From Methylobacterium sp. C25 (lineage in GTDB: Bacteria; Pseudomonadota; Alphaproteobacteria; Rhizobiales; Beijerinckiaceae): a stretch of DNA of 64,000 nucleotides. The stretch spans positions 62,001 through 126,000 of the forward strand of contig NZ_JAAUVI010000012.1 of the NCBI RefSeq assembly GCF_021352225.1, read 5' to 3'. Positions 1 to 8,171 of the stretch are shown piece after piece. Numbering within the stretch: position 1 is the stretch's first letter; the number at the start of each line of letters is the position of its first letter. A program made the position numbers and the translations under genes. The notes beneath the pieces are model-generated. The model saw only the letters and a list, made by a program, of their open reading frames with translations. It did no database searches and was not told the DNA's origin.

Positions 1-268
1 AGCCGCCTGTCCGCACCACGCTGTCCGGGAGCTCGATGCCGAGGATCGGCTCGACGACGCATAGGATCGACACCACCACCAAAGAGTCGATCTGGAACGA
101 CGAGCTTCCGATCGCCGTCAATGTTGGCGGCAAAGCGACACCTTTGATCGAGGCCTCGCCCTTGACCACCTCGATCAACTCGCTGCGCAAATCCTTCGCG
201 ACCGCTGCCGAAGGGAACGGTGCGACGGTCGGAGCCGAAATGGGTGGCGCGAGCGTAGCGGTGGTCAT
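1..268 (-). CDS. Acyl-carrier-like protein, partial
   Basis: Only the first 89 codons are visible; the gene starts at ATG 268 and runs off the left edge with no stop. The stretch FQIDSLVVVSIL followed by ILGIELPDS resembles the phosphopantetheine-attachment region of acyl carrier proteins, where the Ser of D-S-L takes the 4'-phosphopantetheine arm and the next acidic helix docks partner enzymes. The first ~25 residues are Ala/Pro-rich and probably disordered. An AAGGGA ribosome-binding sequence lies just upstream. It is divergent from the phosphoesterase gene at 431 across a 162-base gap. No fatty-acid or polyketide gene is visible nearby, so its partner is unknown. The ACP fold is inferred from motif only. 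Confidence 0.6.
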   Translation of the reverse strand, partial: MTTATLAPPISAPTVAPFPSAAVAKDLRSELIEVVKGEASIKGVALPPTLTAIGSSSFQIDSLVVVSILCVVEPILGIELPDSVVRTGG

Positions 269-299
269 GGCGTCCCTTTCAAGCACTTGCAACCAACGT

Positions 300-320
300 A
301 ATGTCGGATTTGCCGACATT
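300..320. promoter_or_regulatory. 8-bp perfect inverted repeat between divergent genes
   Basis: AATGTCGG and CCGACATT are separated by five bases (ATTTG). The dyad lies between the divergent starts at 268 (minus) and 431 (plus), where an operator controlling one or both genes would be expected. The binding protein is unknown. Confidence 0.5.
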
Positions 321-430
321 CAAGGACGTACCAGCAGACCGCTTGCTTTGGTGCTTCTGGCTGGTCGCTTCGCCCGACACGGTCACCGGTTGAGTGTGTT
401 CAGCAGCGGCGCGGCTGGCTAAACAGGAAT

Positions 431-2656
431 ATGGCTGATCGCGCGACCTTCCTTCACATCACCGATGCTCATGTGTCCGCATCCGGCGCCCCGTTCGAAC
501 GGGATGACCGGAAGGTCGAAGTCGGGGGCCTCCTTACCGCTACCCGCCAAGGGCTGCTCGAGCTTCTGTTCCGACGCTTGGCCGAGCGGTTGACCAGAGA
601 CAGCCGCACGCTCGACGGCGTGTTCTTCTCTGGTGACGCGCAGAGCAAAGGCGCAGCGGGTGGTCATGAACTCGTCTTCAAGCTGATCGCAGAACATCTC
701 GGCGTTGCGGCCGACCACATCGTCTCTGTCCCAGGCAATCACGACGTGCCGCGCGACGCCGATCCCGGCACCGCCGAACGCTACAAGGATTTCGTCCGCG
801 TCTGGAGCGCTGCGGGCTGCGTCGTGCCGTGGCTCGACGGCATCGACGGCTGGCCGGCAATCGCGGAGCCGGAACGGCATCGGCTGGTCGCCGCCGACCG
901 TAGCTGGGCGGTGTTCCCGATCAACACCAGCAACTGGTCGCACGTCAGCTCAGTCCTGCCCGAGCCGCTGCGGGGCCATTGGAACACGATCCCCGAGATG
1001 CTTGCGCCCGGCGATGCGACCGTGGCGGCGCAGTTGCGGTCACAGCTCCAGGCTCTGGCTCGGTACGACATGGCCCGCGTATCGGAGCACCAGCTTGAGG
1101 CCTTGCGAGCGCTCGTCGCATCGACGCCTCAGCCGGATCGCGGCCGCCAGTTGCGTATCGCGGTGATGCACCACCATCTCCGCTCGCCCAGCTTGCGAGA
1201 GGAGTTGAAGCCTTTCGCAGATATGTCGAACCTCGAACAGGTCCGCGCTTTCCTGCGCGGAAGCGGCATCGGCATGGTCATCCACGGGCACAAGCACGAG
1301 CATGCCGCCTATTTTGACCACATCTACGCCGGCGATGCCGATGACATGCATCGCATTCTCGTCATCTCCGGCGCGACCTTCGAGGTCGGACGCGAGACGG
1401 ACGCGGTCCGGCTCATCACGCTCGACGGCCTCCCGCACACGCCCGAGGTGAAGATCGAAGCGATCCCGCTTCCGCGATCGGGCACCGAAGACCTGCGGCC
1501 GGCACCAACCATCCGCCGGCTCTGGACGACGGGCGTCCGCCCCGCTGAGACCGTCCTTGTCTCGCCCGGCGCGCCTGTGATCGTCGAGGGAGCGGACCTC
1601 GATGAGGTCTACGCGCGCGCGCTCGCCATCGCCGGGACGAACGCGAAGCGGGGCACCCTGATCGTCCACCTCGATCTGCCCGACGACGACGGCAAGACGC
1701 TGCCGTTGCCCAGCGCCTATGCCGTTCCAGACGACCTGCAAGGTGATGAGCGACAAGCTTGGCTGCGCGAACTTGTTGAGTGGTGGCAGCTCGACCGATC
1801 GCAGCTGGAACCGCGCATTCCCTACCTCCACGGGGCACGTCTGCGGCGATACGGCGGCAAGATCGACCAGATCGCGCGCATCATCGCGCTCCTCAGGACG
1901 AAGCCCAGCACCAGGGCAATCGCCGTTCTCGTTGACCCATTCCGTGACTTTGCGCCGAACGGCGCGGGCGAGGAGTTTGCATCCTTCTGCCTCATCGAGT
2001 TTCGTCGAAGGGACGCCGACGCCGGCCGCATCGCCGTCGATGCGATCGCCTTCTACCGGGCGCAGGAATTCGAACGCTGGTGGCCGATCAACATCGCCGA
2101 ACTGCGCTTCCTGCAACGAGAGATTTGCGAAGAGCTCGGCTATCGTCCAGGGCGGATCACCACCATCGCCGCTGACGCTCGAACGATCTCCCGATCGCCC
2201 ACGCAGGTCGCGATGCCGATCGTCGATCGATGGCTTGACCAAGCGCCCGAGCGGCTTCACCTCCTCGCTGACGCCCTCGTGCACAAGGCCGCGCGGGGCG
2301 ACGCCCAGGCGAGTGCCATTCGCGAATGGCGGCGCTCGCTGGCAGAACTGCGTACGGCGACCAATGGGTTCAATTCCGATGGCATTCCCGTCGCGATCGA
2401 AGGGCTTCTCACGCTTGCTGCCTACATCGAGGCGACCGCGACGGTTGGCGATGCGGAGCTTCCAATCCTGGCTCGAAACCTGGGTGACCTCGCCCGAGTC
2501 AACGAGACGTTCGAACATTCGACGCGCTCCCGTGCCGCGTTCAACCGATGGTCGCCCGTGGCGCAGAGTCTCGTGACGGCGTTGGAGCGCATGACCGACA
2601 CACGCTTGCCCGACAATCGTTCAAATGCCGCCGGGGGAGGGGACGGAGCTGCATGA
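431..2656 (+). CDS. Calcineurin-like metallophosphoesterase with thymidylate-synthase-like C-terminal domain
   Basis: Residues 1-310 form a metallophosphoesterase domain with the family motifs in order: D12-A-H14 (usually D-x-H), G68-D69, G102-N103-H104-D105, the MHHH near 246, and G-H-K-H near 287. These residues bind two metal ions and hydrolyse phosphoester or phosphodiester bonds; the substrate is unknown. Residues ~510-590 resemble the thymidylate-synthase core: an F-C-L-I-E-F strand, then F-Y-R-A-Q-E-F, W-W-P-I-N-I-A-E-L, a helix, and P-G-R-I-T-T-I-A-A-D. The usual catalytic Cys position appears to be Ser and the phosphate-binding R-S is A-Q, so this part is probably not an active ThyA. 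There is no signal peptide, so it should be cytoplasmic. The phosphoesterase call is firm; the second domain is my own motif reading. Confidence 0.8.
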   Translation: MADRATFLHITDAHVSASGAPFERDDRKVEVGGLLTATRQGLLELLFRRLAERLTRDSRTLDGVFFSGDAQSKGAAGGHELVFKLIAEHLGVAADHIVSVPGNHDVPRDADPGTAERYKDFVRVWSAAGCVVPWLDGIDGWPAIAEPERHRLVAADRSWAVFPINTSNWSHVSSVLPEPLRGHWNTIPEMLAPGDATVAAQLRSQLQALARYDMARVSEHQLEALRALVASTPQPDRGRQLRIAVMHHHLRSPSLREELKPFADMSNLEQVRAFLRGSGIGMVIHGHKHEHAAYFDHIYAGDADDMHRILVISGATFEVGRETDAVRLITLDGLPHTPEVKIEAIPLPRSGTEDLRPAPTIRRLWTTGVRPAETVLVSPGAPVIVEGADLDEVYARALAIAGTNAKRGTLIVHLDLPDDDGKTLPLPSAYAVPDDLQGDERQAWLRELVEWWQLDRSQLEPRIPYLHGARLRRYGGKIDQIARIIALLRTKPSTRAIAVLVDPFRDFAPNGAGEEFASFCLIEFRRRDADAGRIAVDAIAFYRAQEFERWWPINIAELRFLQREICEELGYRPGRITTIAADARTISRSPTQVAMPIVDRWLDQAPERLHLLADALVHKAARGDAQASAIREWRRSLAELRTATNGFNSDGIPVAIEGLLTLAAYIEATATVGDAELPILARNLGDLARVNETFEHSTRSRAAFNRWSPVAQSLVTALERMTDTRLPDNRSNAAGGGDGAA

Positions 2657-3058
2657 ATCCGACAAAAGCGCCCTGCCCTTCTGCATCGGTGGCCGCACAA
2701 AACAGATTATTTCCTGGGCAAAGCCAAATATTCGATAAAAATTATCCTTTCCTGAGCGTTGGAGGATTGATAGGATGGACTATAGTTCCATAGGCTATTA
2801 TGCGAACATCGCCTGTGGGCCAATAATAAAGATGGCATCCCCTGGCAAAGTTCAAAAGGGTCCCCTCTCCTACTGAGGTTGACGGAGGGCGTACTCGATG
2901 GGGGTTGATGACGATGAACGGTATGGCACAGGCTCGTCCGGTGCCGTAGTGTCGGCACTTCCCTGCGGGACCGGGCTCTACGCGTTGCGCGCGCCGACCT
3001 CCTTTGGGTAATGATGCCGCGCGCGGTGGCGCACCTGAAACCGTGCGCGTCGCCGCCC
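2657..3058. other. Intergenic region, no gene recognised
   Basis: About 400 bases, AT-richer than its surroundings around 2700-2850. I see a small dyad around GGACTATAGTTCC near 2775 but no convincing coding sequence or RNA. It separates the phosphoesterase gene from the broken HNH gene. Confidence 0.4.
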
Positions 3059-3492
3059 CTACCGGATTGGGTAGGGGCCGAGGAATAGGTCGCCGAGCGT
3101 GCGGCGCCGCAGATAGGTCAGCCGCTGCAGGTGTTGGGGCCGGTCGTGGATCAGATGACAGCGCTGGCACCATGCCGCGAAATCCCGGCCGCCGTTGCGG
3201 CTGGTGTCGTGCCCGCGGTGGCAGGTCGCCAGGATCGGCTGGGTCAGCCGCGCCCCGGCCAGGGCAGCCAGCCCGGCGATCGCCGCAGCGGCAGGCCGCG
3301 GCGGTTGCGCCAGACCTCGGCATAGGCGTCGTACCATGTCCCCGCGTCGAGGCAGACGATGACCTGCCCATGCGGCCGGCCGCAGGTCTCTCAGCGCCCG
3401 CCGGCCCGCCCGAAGCGGATCGCGGCCGAGAGCTGCGGCCAGTCGATCGGGTAGAAGTGGCGGTGTTGGGGGCGGATCGGCCACGCTAGCCC
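3059..3492 (-). pseudogene. HNH endonuclease remnant (nonsense and frameshift)
   Basis: Pieces of one HNH-type nuclease lie in different minus-strand frames. The N-terminal piece has H-F-Y-P-I-D-W-P-Q-L and then a TGA at 3391-3393 where the next residues E-T-C-G-R-P-H-G imply a Cys of a C-x2-C zinc knuckle was intended. Downstream the frame shifts once more (around 3250-3300) before the nuclease tail with C-H-R-G-H-D, C-Q-R-C-H-L-I-H-D-R and D-L-F-L-G-P-Y, ending at the TAG at 3059. No good start codon remains near 3490. Such proteins bind zinc through paired CxxC motifs and cut DNA with the His-Asn-His motif. Two independent lesions indicate decay. Confidence 0.65.
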
Positions 3493-3655
3493 GGCCGGAC
3501 AGCGCGCGAATCCCCCTTCGGCGGCCGTCCAAGAGCAAGAGGAGGGCGAGAGCCCCGTGACTGGGGAATGCCGGAGAGAGCCGCCGGCGCCCGATGCTTC
3601 CCGCGCGCAGGCACCCCGATCGAGCGGGCCGCATCGACAGGCGAGGGCCAAGGCC

Positions 3656-4252
3656 ATGGCGACGAAACCCCGAAAATCCCATCTCGTTCGCCAGGACGTG
3701 CCCCGCTTTCAGCTGGGAATCGAGGCGCGCTGGCGGGCCTAGTATCGTCAGGCGCAGTACGAGCGGGCGCTGATCGGCATCCAGCCCGATCTGTTTGGCG
3801 CACTCGCCGTCGAGGTGTTCCGCCCCTCGCTGAGGGTGACGGCACCCGAGACCTGGACTCCGGGATACGAGGTGGAGATGTTCCACGCTCTGCCGCCGGG
3901 AGAACAGGCGCTGCGGCTCGCGGCCGATCCGCAGACGCCGTTCGCCCGCACGACGCGCGGCAGACCAACCGAGGCCGAGAAGGCGGCCCTGATCGCGAGC
4001 GCCGCGAACTGGCTGCGCGTCGGACAGCCGGTGCGGATCGCCGGCGCGCCGCTGACCCTCGATGGCGACGCCGGACAGCGCATCGGCCGCACCGGCGTCG
4101 TCTGGCGCCTGTGCAGCCCGGTCTTCGCCGATCAGGTCGATGTCAATCTCGACCTGATCGCCGCCGAGCGCTCGGAAAAGGTCGTGTTCGTCGAGCTGTG
4201 CGACGTCGAGCCCATCGAGGTGGCCGCCTTGCACGCCACACGACCACGGTAG
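3656..4252 (+). pseudogene. Hypothetical protein gene interrupted by an in-frame TAG
   Basis: An ATG at 3656 opens a frame that meets TAG at codon 29 (3740-3742), then continues in the same frame without a stop to 4252. Residues on both sides read as one protein (a basic N-terminus, then Y-R-Q-A-Q-Y-E-R-A-L-I-G-I-Q-P-D-L-F). The downstream part could start again at GTG 3815, giving about 145 residues. I recognise no domain. The C-terminal 60 residues are strand-rich and acidic. The gene lies upstream of ardC, in a stretch with another broken gene, so a real nonsense mutation is more likely than a sequencing error. Confidence 0.5.
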
Positions 4253-4370
4253 CCTGGCCGTGAGGTGCGGGTTTCCGATCGATGGCGGCGAACTGAGACC
4301 AGGACCGGGGGCGCCCGGCCCATCCCAGAGTCGGAGGAAGGCAGGGGCTTTGTGACGGGAAGATCGATCG

Positions 4371-4395
4371 GAGAGAGGCTCCGGCGCCCGTCGCG
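4371..4395 (+). repeat. Leader repeat upstream of ardC
   Basis: GAGAGAGGCTC followed by CGGC and CCCGTCGCG ends 11 bases before the ardC start. An almost identical block (one inserted base) lies at 8141-8166 just before the large parB-like gene. Similar purine-rich leaders with weaker matches precede other genes of this block. It probably marks shared 5' leaders or past gene-cassette exchange. Confidence 0.5.
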
Positions 4396-4406
4396 AAGGT
4401 TTTCCG

Positions 4407-5381
4407 ATGGCCAGACACGCAGCCGCCCGCCGAGCTCCGACCGAGCGGGTCAACCTCTACCGGGAGATCGCCGAACTCATCATCGCCCAGCTCGAGGCCG
4501 GCTGCGTGCCCTGGGTCCAGCCCTGGAGTGTCGGGCCCGGTACCGCCGCAGTGGCCATGCCTCGCAACGCGGCCACGGCCCGCGCTTATTCCGGCATCAA
4601 CGTCATGCTGCTCTGGGCCGCCGGCATTGAGGCCGGCTACTCGACCCAGCGCTGGCTGACCTTCCGCCAAGCCCTTGGCCTCGGGGGCTGCGTGCGCAGG
4701 GGCGAGCGCGGCACCGCGGTCGTCTACGCCGACCGCTTCATGCCCGAGGACGAGCGCAAGCGTGCCGACCGTGACGGCGACAAAGCTCGGCAGATCGCCT
4801 TCCTGAAGCGCTTCACGGTGTTCAACGTCGCCCAGGTCGAGGGCCTGCCTGAGGCTTTCACCGCCCCGCCGCCCCCGCCGCGGGAAGAACTCGTCGTGCC
4901 GCGTTTCCGCGCCCTGATGGAGGCCTCCGGGGTCGCCATCCGGATCGGCGGCGGCATGGCCTTCTACCGTCCGGCCGACGACGTGGTCGTGCTGCCCCCG
5001 CCGGAAGCCTTCCACGAGCCGGTGAATTTCCATCGGACCGCGGCCCATGAGCTGTCGCACGCGACGGGTCATGGTTCGCGCCTCGCTCGGGAGATGAAGG
5101 GCCCGCGCGGCGGCGTTTGCTACGCCCGCGAGGAACTCGTCGCGGAAATCTCCGCCGCCTTCGTCTGCGCCAGCCTCGGCATCGTGCCGACGGTGCGCCA
5201 CGCCGACTACATCGGCTCCTGGCTCGATGTCCTGCGTGGGGACGAGCGGGCGATCGTGCGCGCTGCCTCGCAGGCCAGCAAGGCCGCCGACTGGCTGCTC
5301 GGTCGCCTGCCGGACGCTGAGCCGCCTGCCTCGGCCGAGGACGGCGACGACGCGCCACCTGCCGCGGCGGAGGCGGGGTGA
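4407..5381 (+). CDS. ardC: ArdC-like antirestriction protein (DUF1738 + zinc metallopeptidase)
   Basis: 324 residues with the two-domain ArdC layout. Residues ~10-130 form the single-stranded-DNA-binding DUF1738 region, with P-W-V-Q-P-W and a Y-S-G-I-N motif. Residues ~160-300 form a zincin-like peptidase with H-E-L-S-H-A-T-G-H at 214-222, where the two His residues and a downstream Glu in E-E-L-V-A-E-I bind zinc. ArdC of IncW plasmid pSa binds ssDNA and protects entering DNA from restriction. That would suit a gene in a conjugative plasmid's early-expressed region. The start at ATG 4407 follows GAAGG. Its stop overlaps the next start (GTGATG). Confidence 0.88.
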   Translation: MARHAAARRAPTERVNLYREIAELIIAQLEAGCVPWVQPWSVGPGTAAVAMPRNAATARAYSGINVMLLWAAGIEAGYSTQRWLTFRQALGLGGCVRRGERGTAVVYADRFMPEDERKRADRDGDKARQIAFLKRFTVFNVAQVEGLPEAFTAPPPPPREELVVPRFRALMEASGVAIRIGGGMAFYRPADDVVVLPPPEAFHEPVNFHRTAAHELSHATGHGSRLAREMKGPRGGVCYAREELVAEISAAFVCASLGIVPTVRHADYIGSWLDVLRGDERAIVRAASQASKAADWLLGRLPDAEPPASAEDGDDAPPAAAEAG

Positions 5382-5638
5382 TGCGCTTCCGCCGCACGCC
5401 CCGACCCGAACGCTACCGAGAGACCTCGCGCAACCGCGCGGCCTTCCTGCGTAGGCAGCGCCTCGAACGCGAGGCCCTGCCGCTCTTCGCGGAGACGATC
5501 GCCGCCGATCAGCACGGCGACGAGGAGGAGATGGTGGTGGTGCTATCTGACCACGGCGCCCGATCTGCAAGGCTCGGTTCCGGATGGCGGGGTTGGGTGG
5601 ATTTGCGACGGTCTGCTTTGGGGCGGCGAACGTGTTGA
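5381..5638 (+). CDS. Small basic hypothetical protein, possibly truncated
   Basis: The ATG at 5381 overlaps the ardC stop, a translational-coupling arrangement. The first ~50 residues are Arg/Glu-rich and look like a real helical protein (R-F-R-R-T-P-R-P-E-R-Y-R-E-T). After the acidic D-E-E-E-M-V stretch at about codon 50 the composition changes to Gly/Arg/Trp-rich residues resembling out-of-frame GC-rich DNA. The 3' part may therefore be frameshifted or deleted. Function unknown. Confidence 0.45.
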   Translation: MRFRRTPRPERYRETSRNRAAFLRRQRLEREALPLFAETIAADQHGDEEEMVVVLSDHGARSARLGSGWRGWVDLRRSALGRRTC

Positions 5639-5980
5639 AGCGGACGTTGCTGCCTCAACCGCTCCCGACCCTTCTCGGAAGCTCAGAAGGTCCACTCACA
5701 GGCGGGCGGATTGACCGTGGCTGGCCGAAGCCGCTGGTCCGCCTCCGAGAAGGAATCGTGAGGAAGCGGACTCTCGCAGCTACACGCGAAAGTCCTGTAA
5801 GTTCGTTCGCTGACCCCACGCGATGCGGTCACCGCTTACCTTGGGCCTCGCCGCATGGAGTAATGCCGTTCCAGATGTTGTGATAGAGGCTCGACACCTG
5901 CCGAGCGTCGCCATTTGTGATTGTGCTAGGGCTTTGGTTCGTTAGGATAGTACTCGAATTGCCAAGTCGGGGGGGCATCG
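5639..5980. other. Intergenic region, no gene recognised
   Basis: About 340 bases upstream of the TPR membrane protein gene. Base composition drops towards the 3' end. I see no RNA gene or repeat. The promoter of the next gene probably lies in 5880-5975. Confidence 0.4.
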
Positions 5981-7774
5981 GTGGCTCGTGGATCGCTCGT
6001 TGGCGCACAAGCTTATTCTTGGCGGCTTTCTGGACTTTATGCGGTCGGCGGGTTGATTTTTATCTGCCTCCAGATCCACTGGATGCTGTGGTATTATTTT
6101 GATCTAGAATTCGATGCTCAAAAGATCTTGGCTGAGACAGCCACTGGCGGTCTCGTTGGCATCGCTTACGCTGCGCTGCCGACCCTCAACCAACGATATC
6201 TTCGGATGAGCTTGCGACGTGTCGTGGCTCAACCGCGCACCCTCGTAATCATGGTAACCGCGATCAGCGCAATCCTGATCGTCGGCGTCACTCTCAATCG
6301 AACCCGGATCAGATGGCCTGCTGGGCAAGCGGAGGTCTGGATCGACGATACGCAGCTAACCTCGGAGAAATGGACTGACGCCACCTCGAACTCGCTTTCT
6401 GTGTTGGGGAACTTCCTCCGGCCGAAAATACTGAGGGTCGGCGACTTCTCCCAGACCGTGGACTTTCGACCCTTTGTGCCGCTGACCTATGACGTGCCGG
6501 AATTCGCGATCTTCTCAACGCGTGGGGAATACAGGCACATCACAAGATTGCTGGCGTTAGCATTTTATCAATTGATTGAAAATCATTTCCTGTCTGAGGC
6601 TCGAACCCGTCTCGCGACCGACGAGGGCAAGAAATATATTGACTTGGCCGCGGTGCGTCCGATCGTGGAGCTCTGCTTCAACGGCATCGATGTAGCACGA
6701 AGCGGTGACACATTGCTCGGCGCCCTCCATCAGAACCGACGGGCCTCGCCCTGGATCCCGCTCCTTCAAGCGTGTTTGCACTACGCCCACGGTGAATTCG
6801 GCGCAGCCGTGGTTGACCTGAGCGCAGCGCCGAAAGTCTCGCCCCCGCCGCTTCGCAACACGGCCGTGTTTTTCGGCGCGGTCAATCAACTCCGCGACTA
6901 CATCCTGAGGTCGAACCGCGGCGACGTCATCGACCCATCTCTCCTCGAGTCGGCTATTGCCGGTTTTAGGGAAGCGGCGGCGATGGCGGAAAGCCTCGAT
7001 GATCCCTATTTCAAGGAAATTGCGCGGGGGAGCGCCAACATTTTTCGTGGAATATCCTTCGTGTACAAGCACGACAATGATGCCGCGTTCGAGGCGTTCG
7101 AGGTCGCCGCGAAAAGTTCCTATCCCGAGATCCAAGCTCGTTCCCTGAGCGATCTCGGCTACGTCGCTTTACTACGGGGTAGTCTTGCGGACGCGAGGAC
7201 TTCCTTCACGAGGGCGCTGGAGGTCGATAGGAAATTTCCATACGCCCGAACGAACCTTGGATACCTGCTCCTTGCTGAGGGGCGCTACGACGAGGCGCGC
7301 GATCTTTTCATTAAGCTGACGAACGATGACGAACTAAGGAAGGAGAGTCTGCGCGATGTCATCCTTTCTGAGCTGGCCGTCGCGCACATAGAAGCCGAGA
7401 AGGGAGGAGTCTCGGCGCCGAACCCTGCTGCCTACGACGCGCCGCTGAAGGAGTTGGGCATCTTCGACTACGTGGGCACTGCGCCCCCGCTACTGCGCCT
7501 CGTCCAGATCAGACTCGCGCTGGCGGACAGGATTTACATGAGCCATGACTACTATGGACTCGAGATGTTCGCCCTAGCCATGTATGCGCGTGCCAACGCG
7601 GAGGCGCGAACGATGCCCGGCAATGCCGAAGCGATGGCGGCCGCCGACCGGGCCGTAGCGTCGTTTCGAACCGTCTCGCGGACTGTGGACCCACGATGCT
7701 TCATCTTTCATGTGCGCGACGGGTTTTTTGGACCTGTCGGCGCCCTTACCTCGGAGTTGCGCGCAAAGGGATAA
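5981..7774 (+). CDS. Membrane-anchored TPR protein of unknown function
   Basis: 597 residues from a GTG start. Three hydrophobic segments lie near the N-terminus (about 15-40, 50-66 and 88-106), so it is probably an inner-membrane protein. Tetratricopeptide-like helical repeats occupy roughly 290-440, the clearest being A-R-S-L-S-D-L-G-Y-V-A-L and Y-A-R-T-N-L-G-Y-L-L-L-A-E-G-R-Y-D-E-A. TPRs mediate protein-protein contacts. Codon usage is less GC-biased than in the plasmid core genes, which suggests separate acquisition. I see no enzymatic motif and no operon partner. Confidence 0.7.
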   Translation: MARGSLVGAQAYSWRLSGLYAVGGLIFICLQIHWMLWYYFDLEFDAQKILAETATGGLVGIAYAALPTLNQRYLRMSLRRVVAQPRTLVIMVTAISAILIVGVTLNRTRIRWPAGQAEVWIDDTQLTSEKWTDATSNSLSVLGNFLRPKILRVGDFSQTVDFRPFVPLTYDVPEFAIFSTRGEYRHITRLLALAFYQLIENHFLSEARTRLATDEGKKYIDLAAVRPIVELCFNGIDVARSGDTLLGALHQNRRASPWIPLLQACLHYAHGEFGAAVVDLSAAPKVSPPPLRNTAVFFGAVNQLRDYILRSNRGDVIDPSLLESAIAGFREAAAMAESLDDPYFKEIARGSANIFRGISFVYKHDNDAAFEAFEVAAKSSYPEIQARSLSDLGYVALLRGSLADARTSFTRALEVDRKFPYARTNLGYLLLAEGRYDEARDLFIKLTNDDELRKESLRDVILSELAVAHIEAEKGGVSAPNPAAYDAPLKELGIFDYVGTAPPLLRLVQIRLALADRIYMSHDYYGLEMFALAMYARANAEARTMPGNAEAMAAADRAVASFRTVSRTVDPRCFIFHVRDGFFGPVGALTSELRAKG

Positions 7775-8171
7775 GCCGACCTGCCCGCGTCGACCTCCGA
7801 ACCATTTCGCCAGCCATAATATTGGCGTTCAGAGTGGCGAGCGAGAGTATTTACAACCTGAATGGGCGCTGATCCGAAGGCCCGCTTCCGAGCAAGTCGC
7901 CAACTTCTGCTTCCCATCGCCGGAAGAAAATGCCGGACGGTCGATGAATGGCTGCTTTCGGGAAGCTCTTACGGCTATCGGCACGACTGACGTGGTGCTT
8001 CCCGCCGCTTGAGCATCGGATCACGCCGTAACGATGATCCGACGCGTCAATGAGTTGAGACGGCACTTGACGAGGTCGTCCGGTGGAGCCCCGGAGAGGA
8101 AGAGAGCGGAGCGCCGCTTCGCGACGGATCTGAAGGTCGAGAGAGAGGCTCTCGGCCCCCGTCGCGGAGAC
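7775..8171. other. Intergenic region with leader repeat (8141-8166)
   Basis: No gene recognised. The last 75 bases are a purine-rich leader. It holds the second copy of the GAGAGAGGCTC...CCCGTCGCG repeat (8141-8166), ending 5 bases before the parB-like start, compared with the first copy at 4371-4395. Confidence 0.5.

Noticed and set aside
36-422. 128-codon plus-strand frame at the left edge
   Set aside because: It overlaps the better-supported ACP-like frame on the minus strand and shows no domain or ribosome-binding site.
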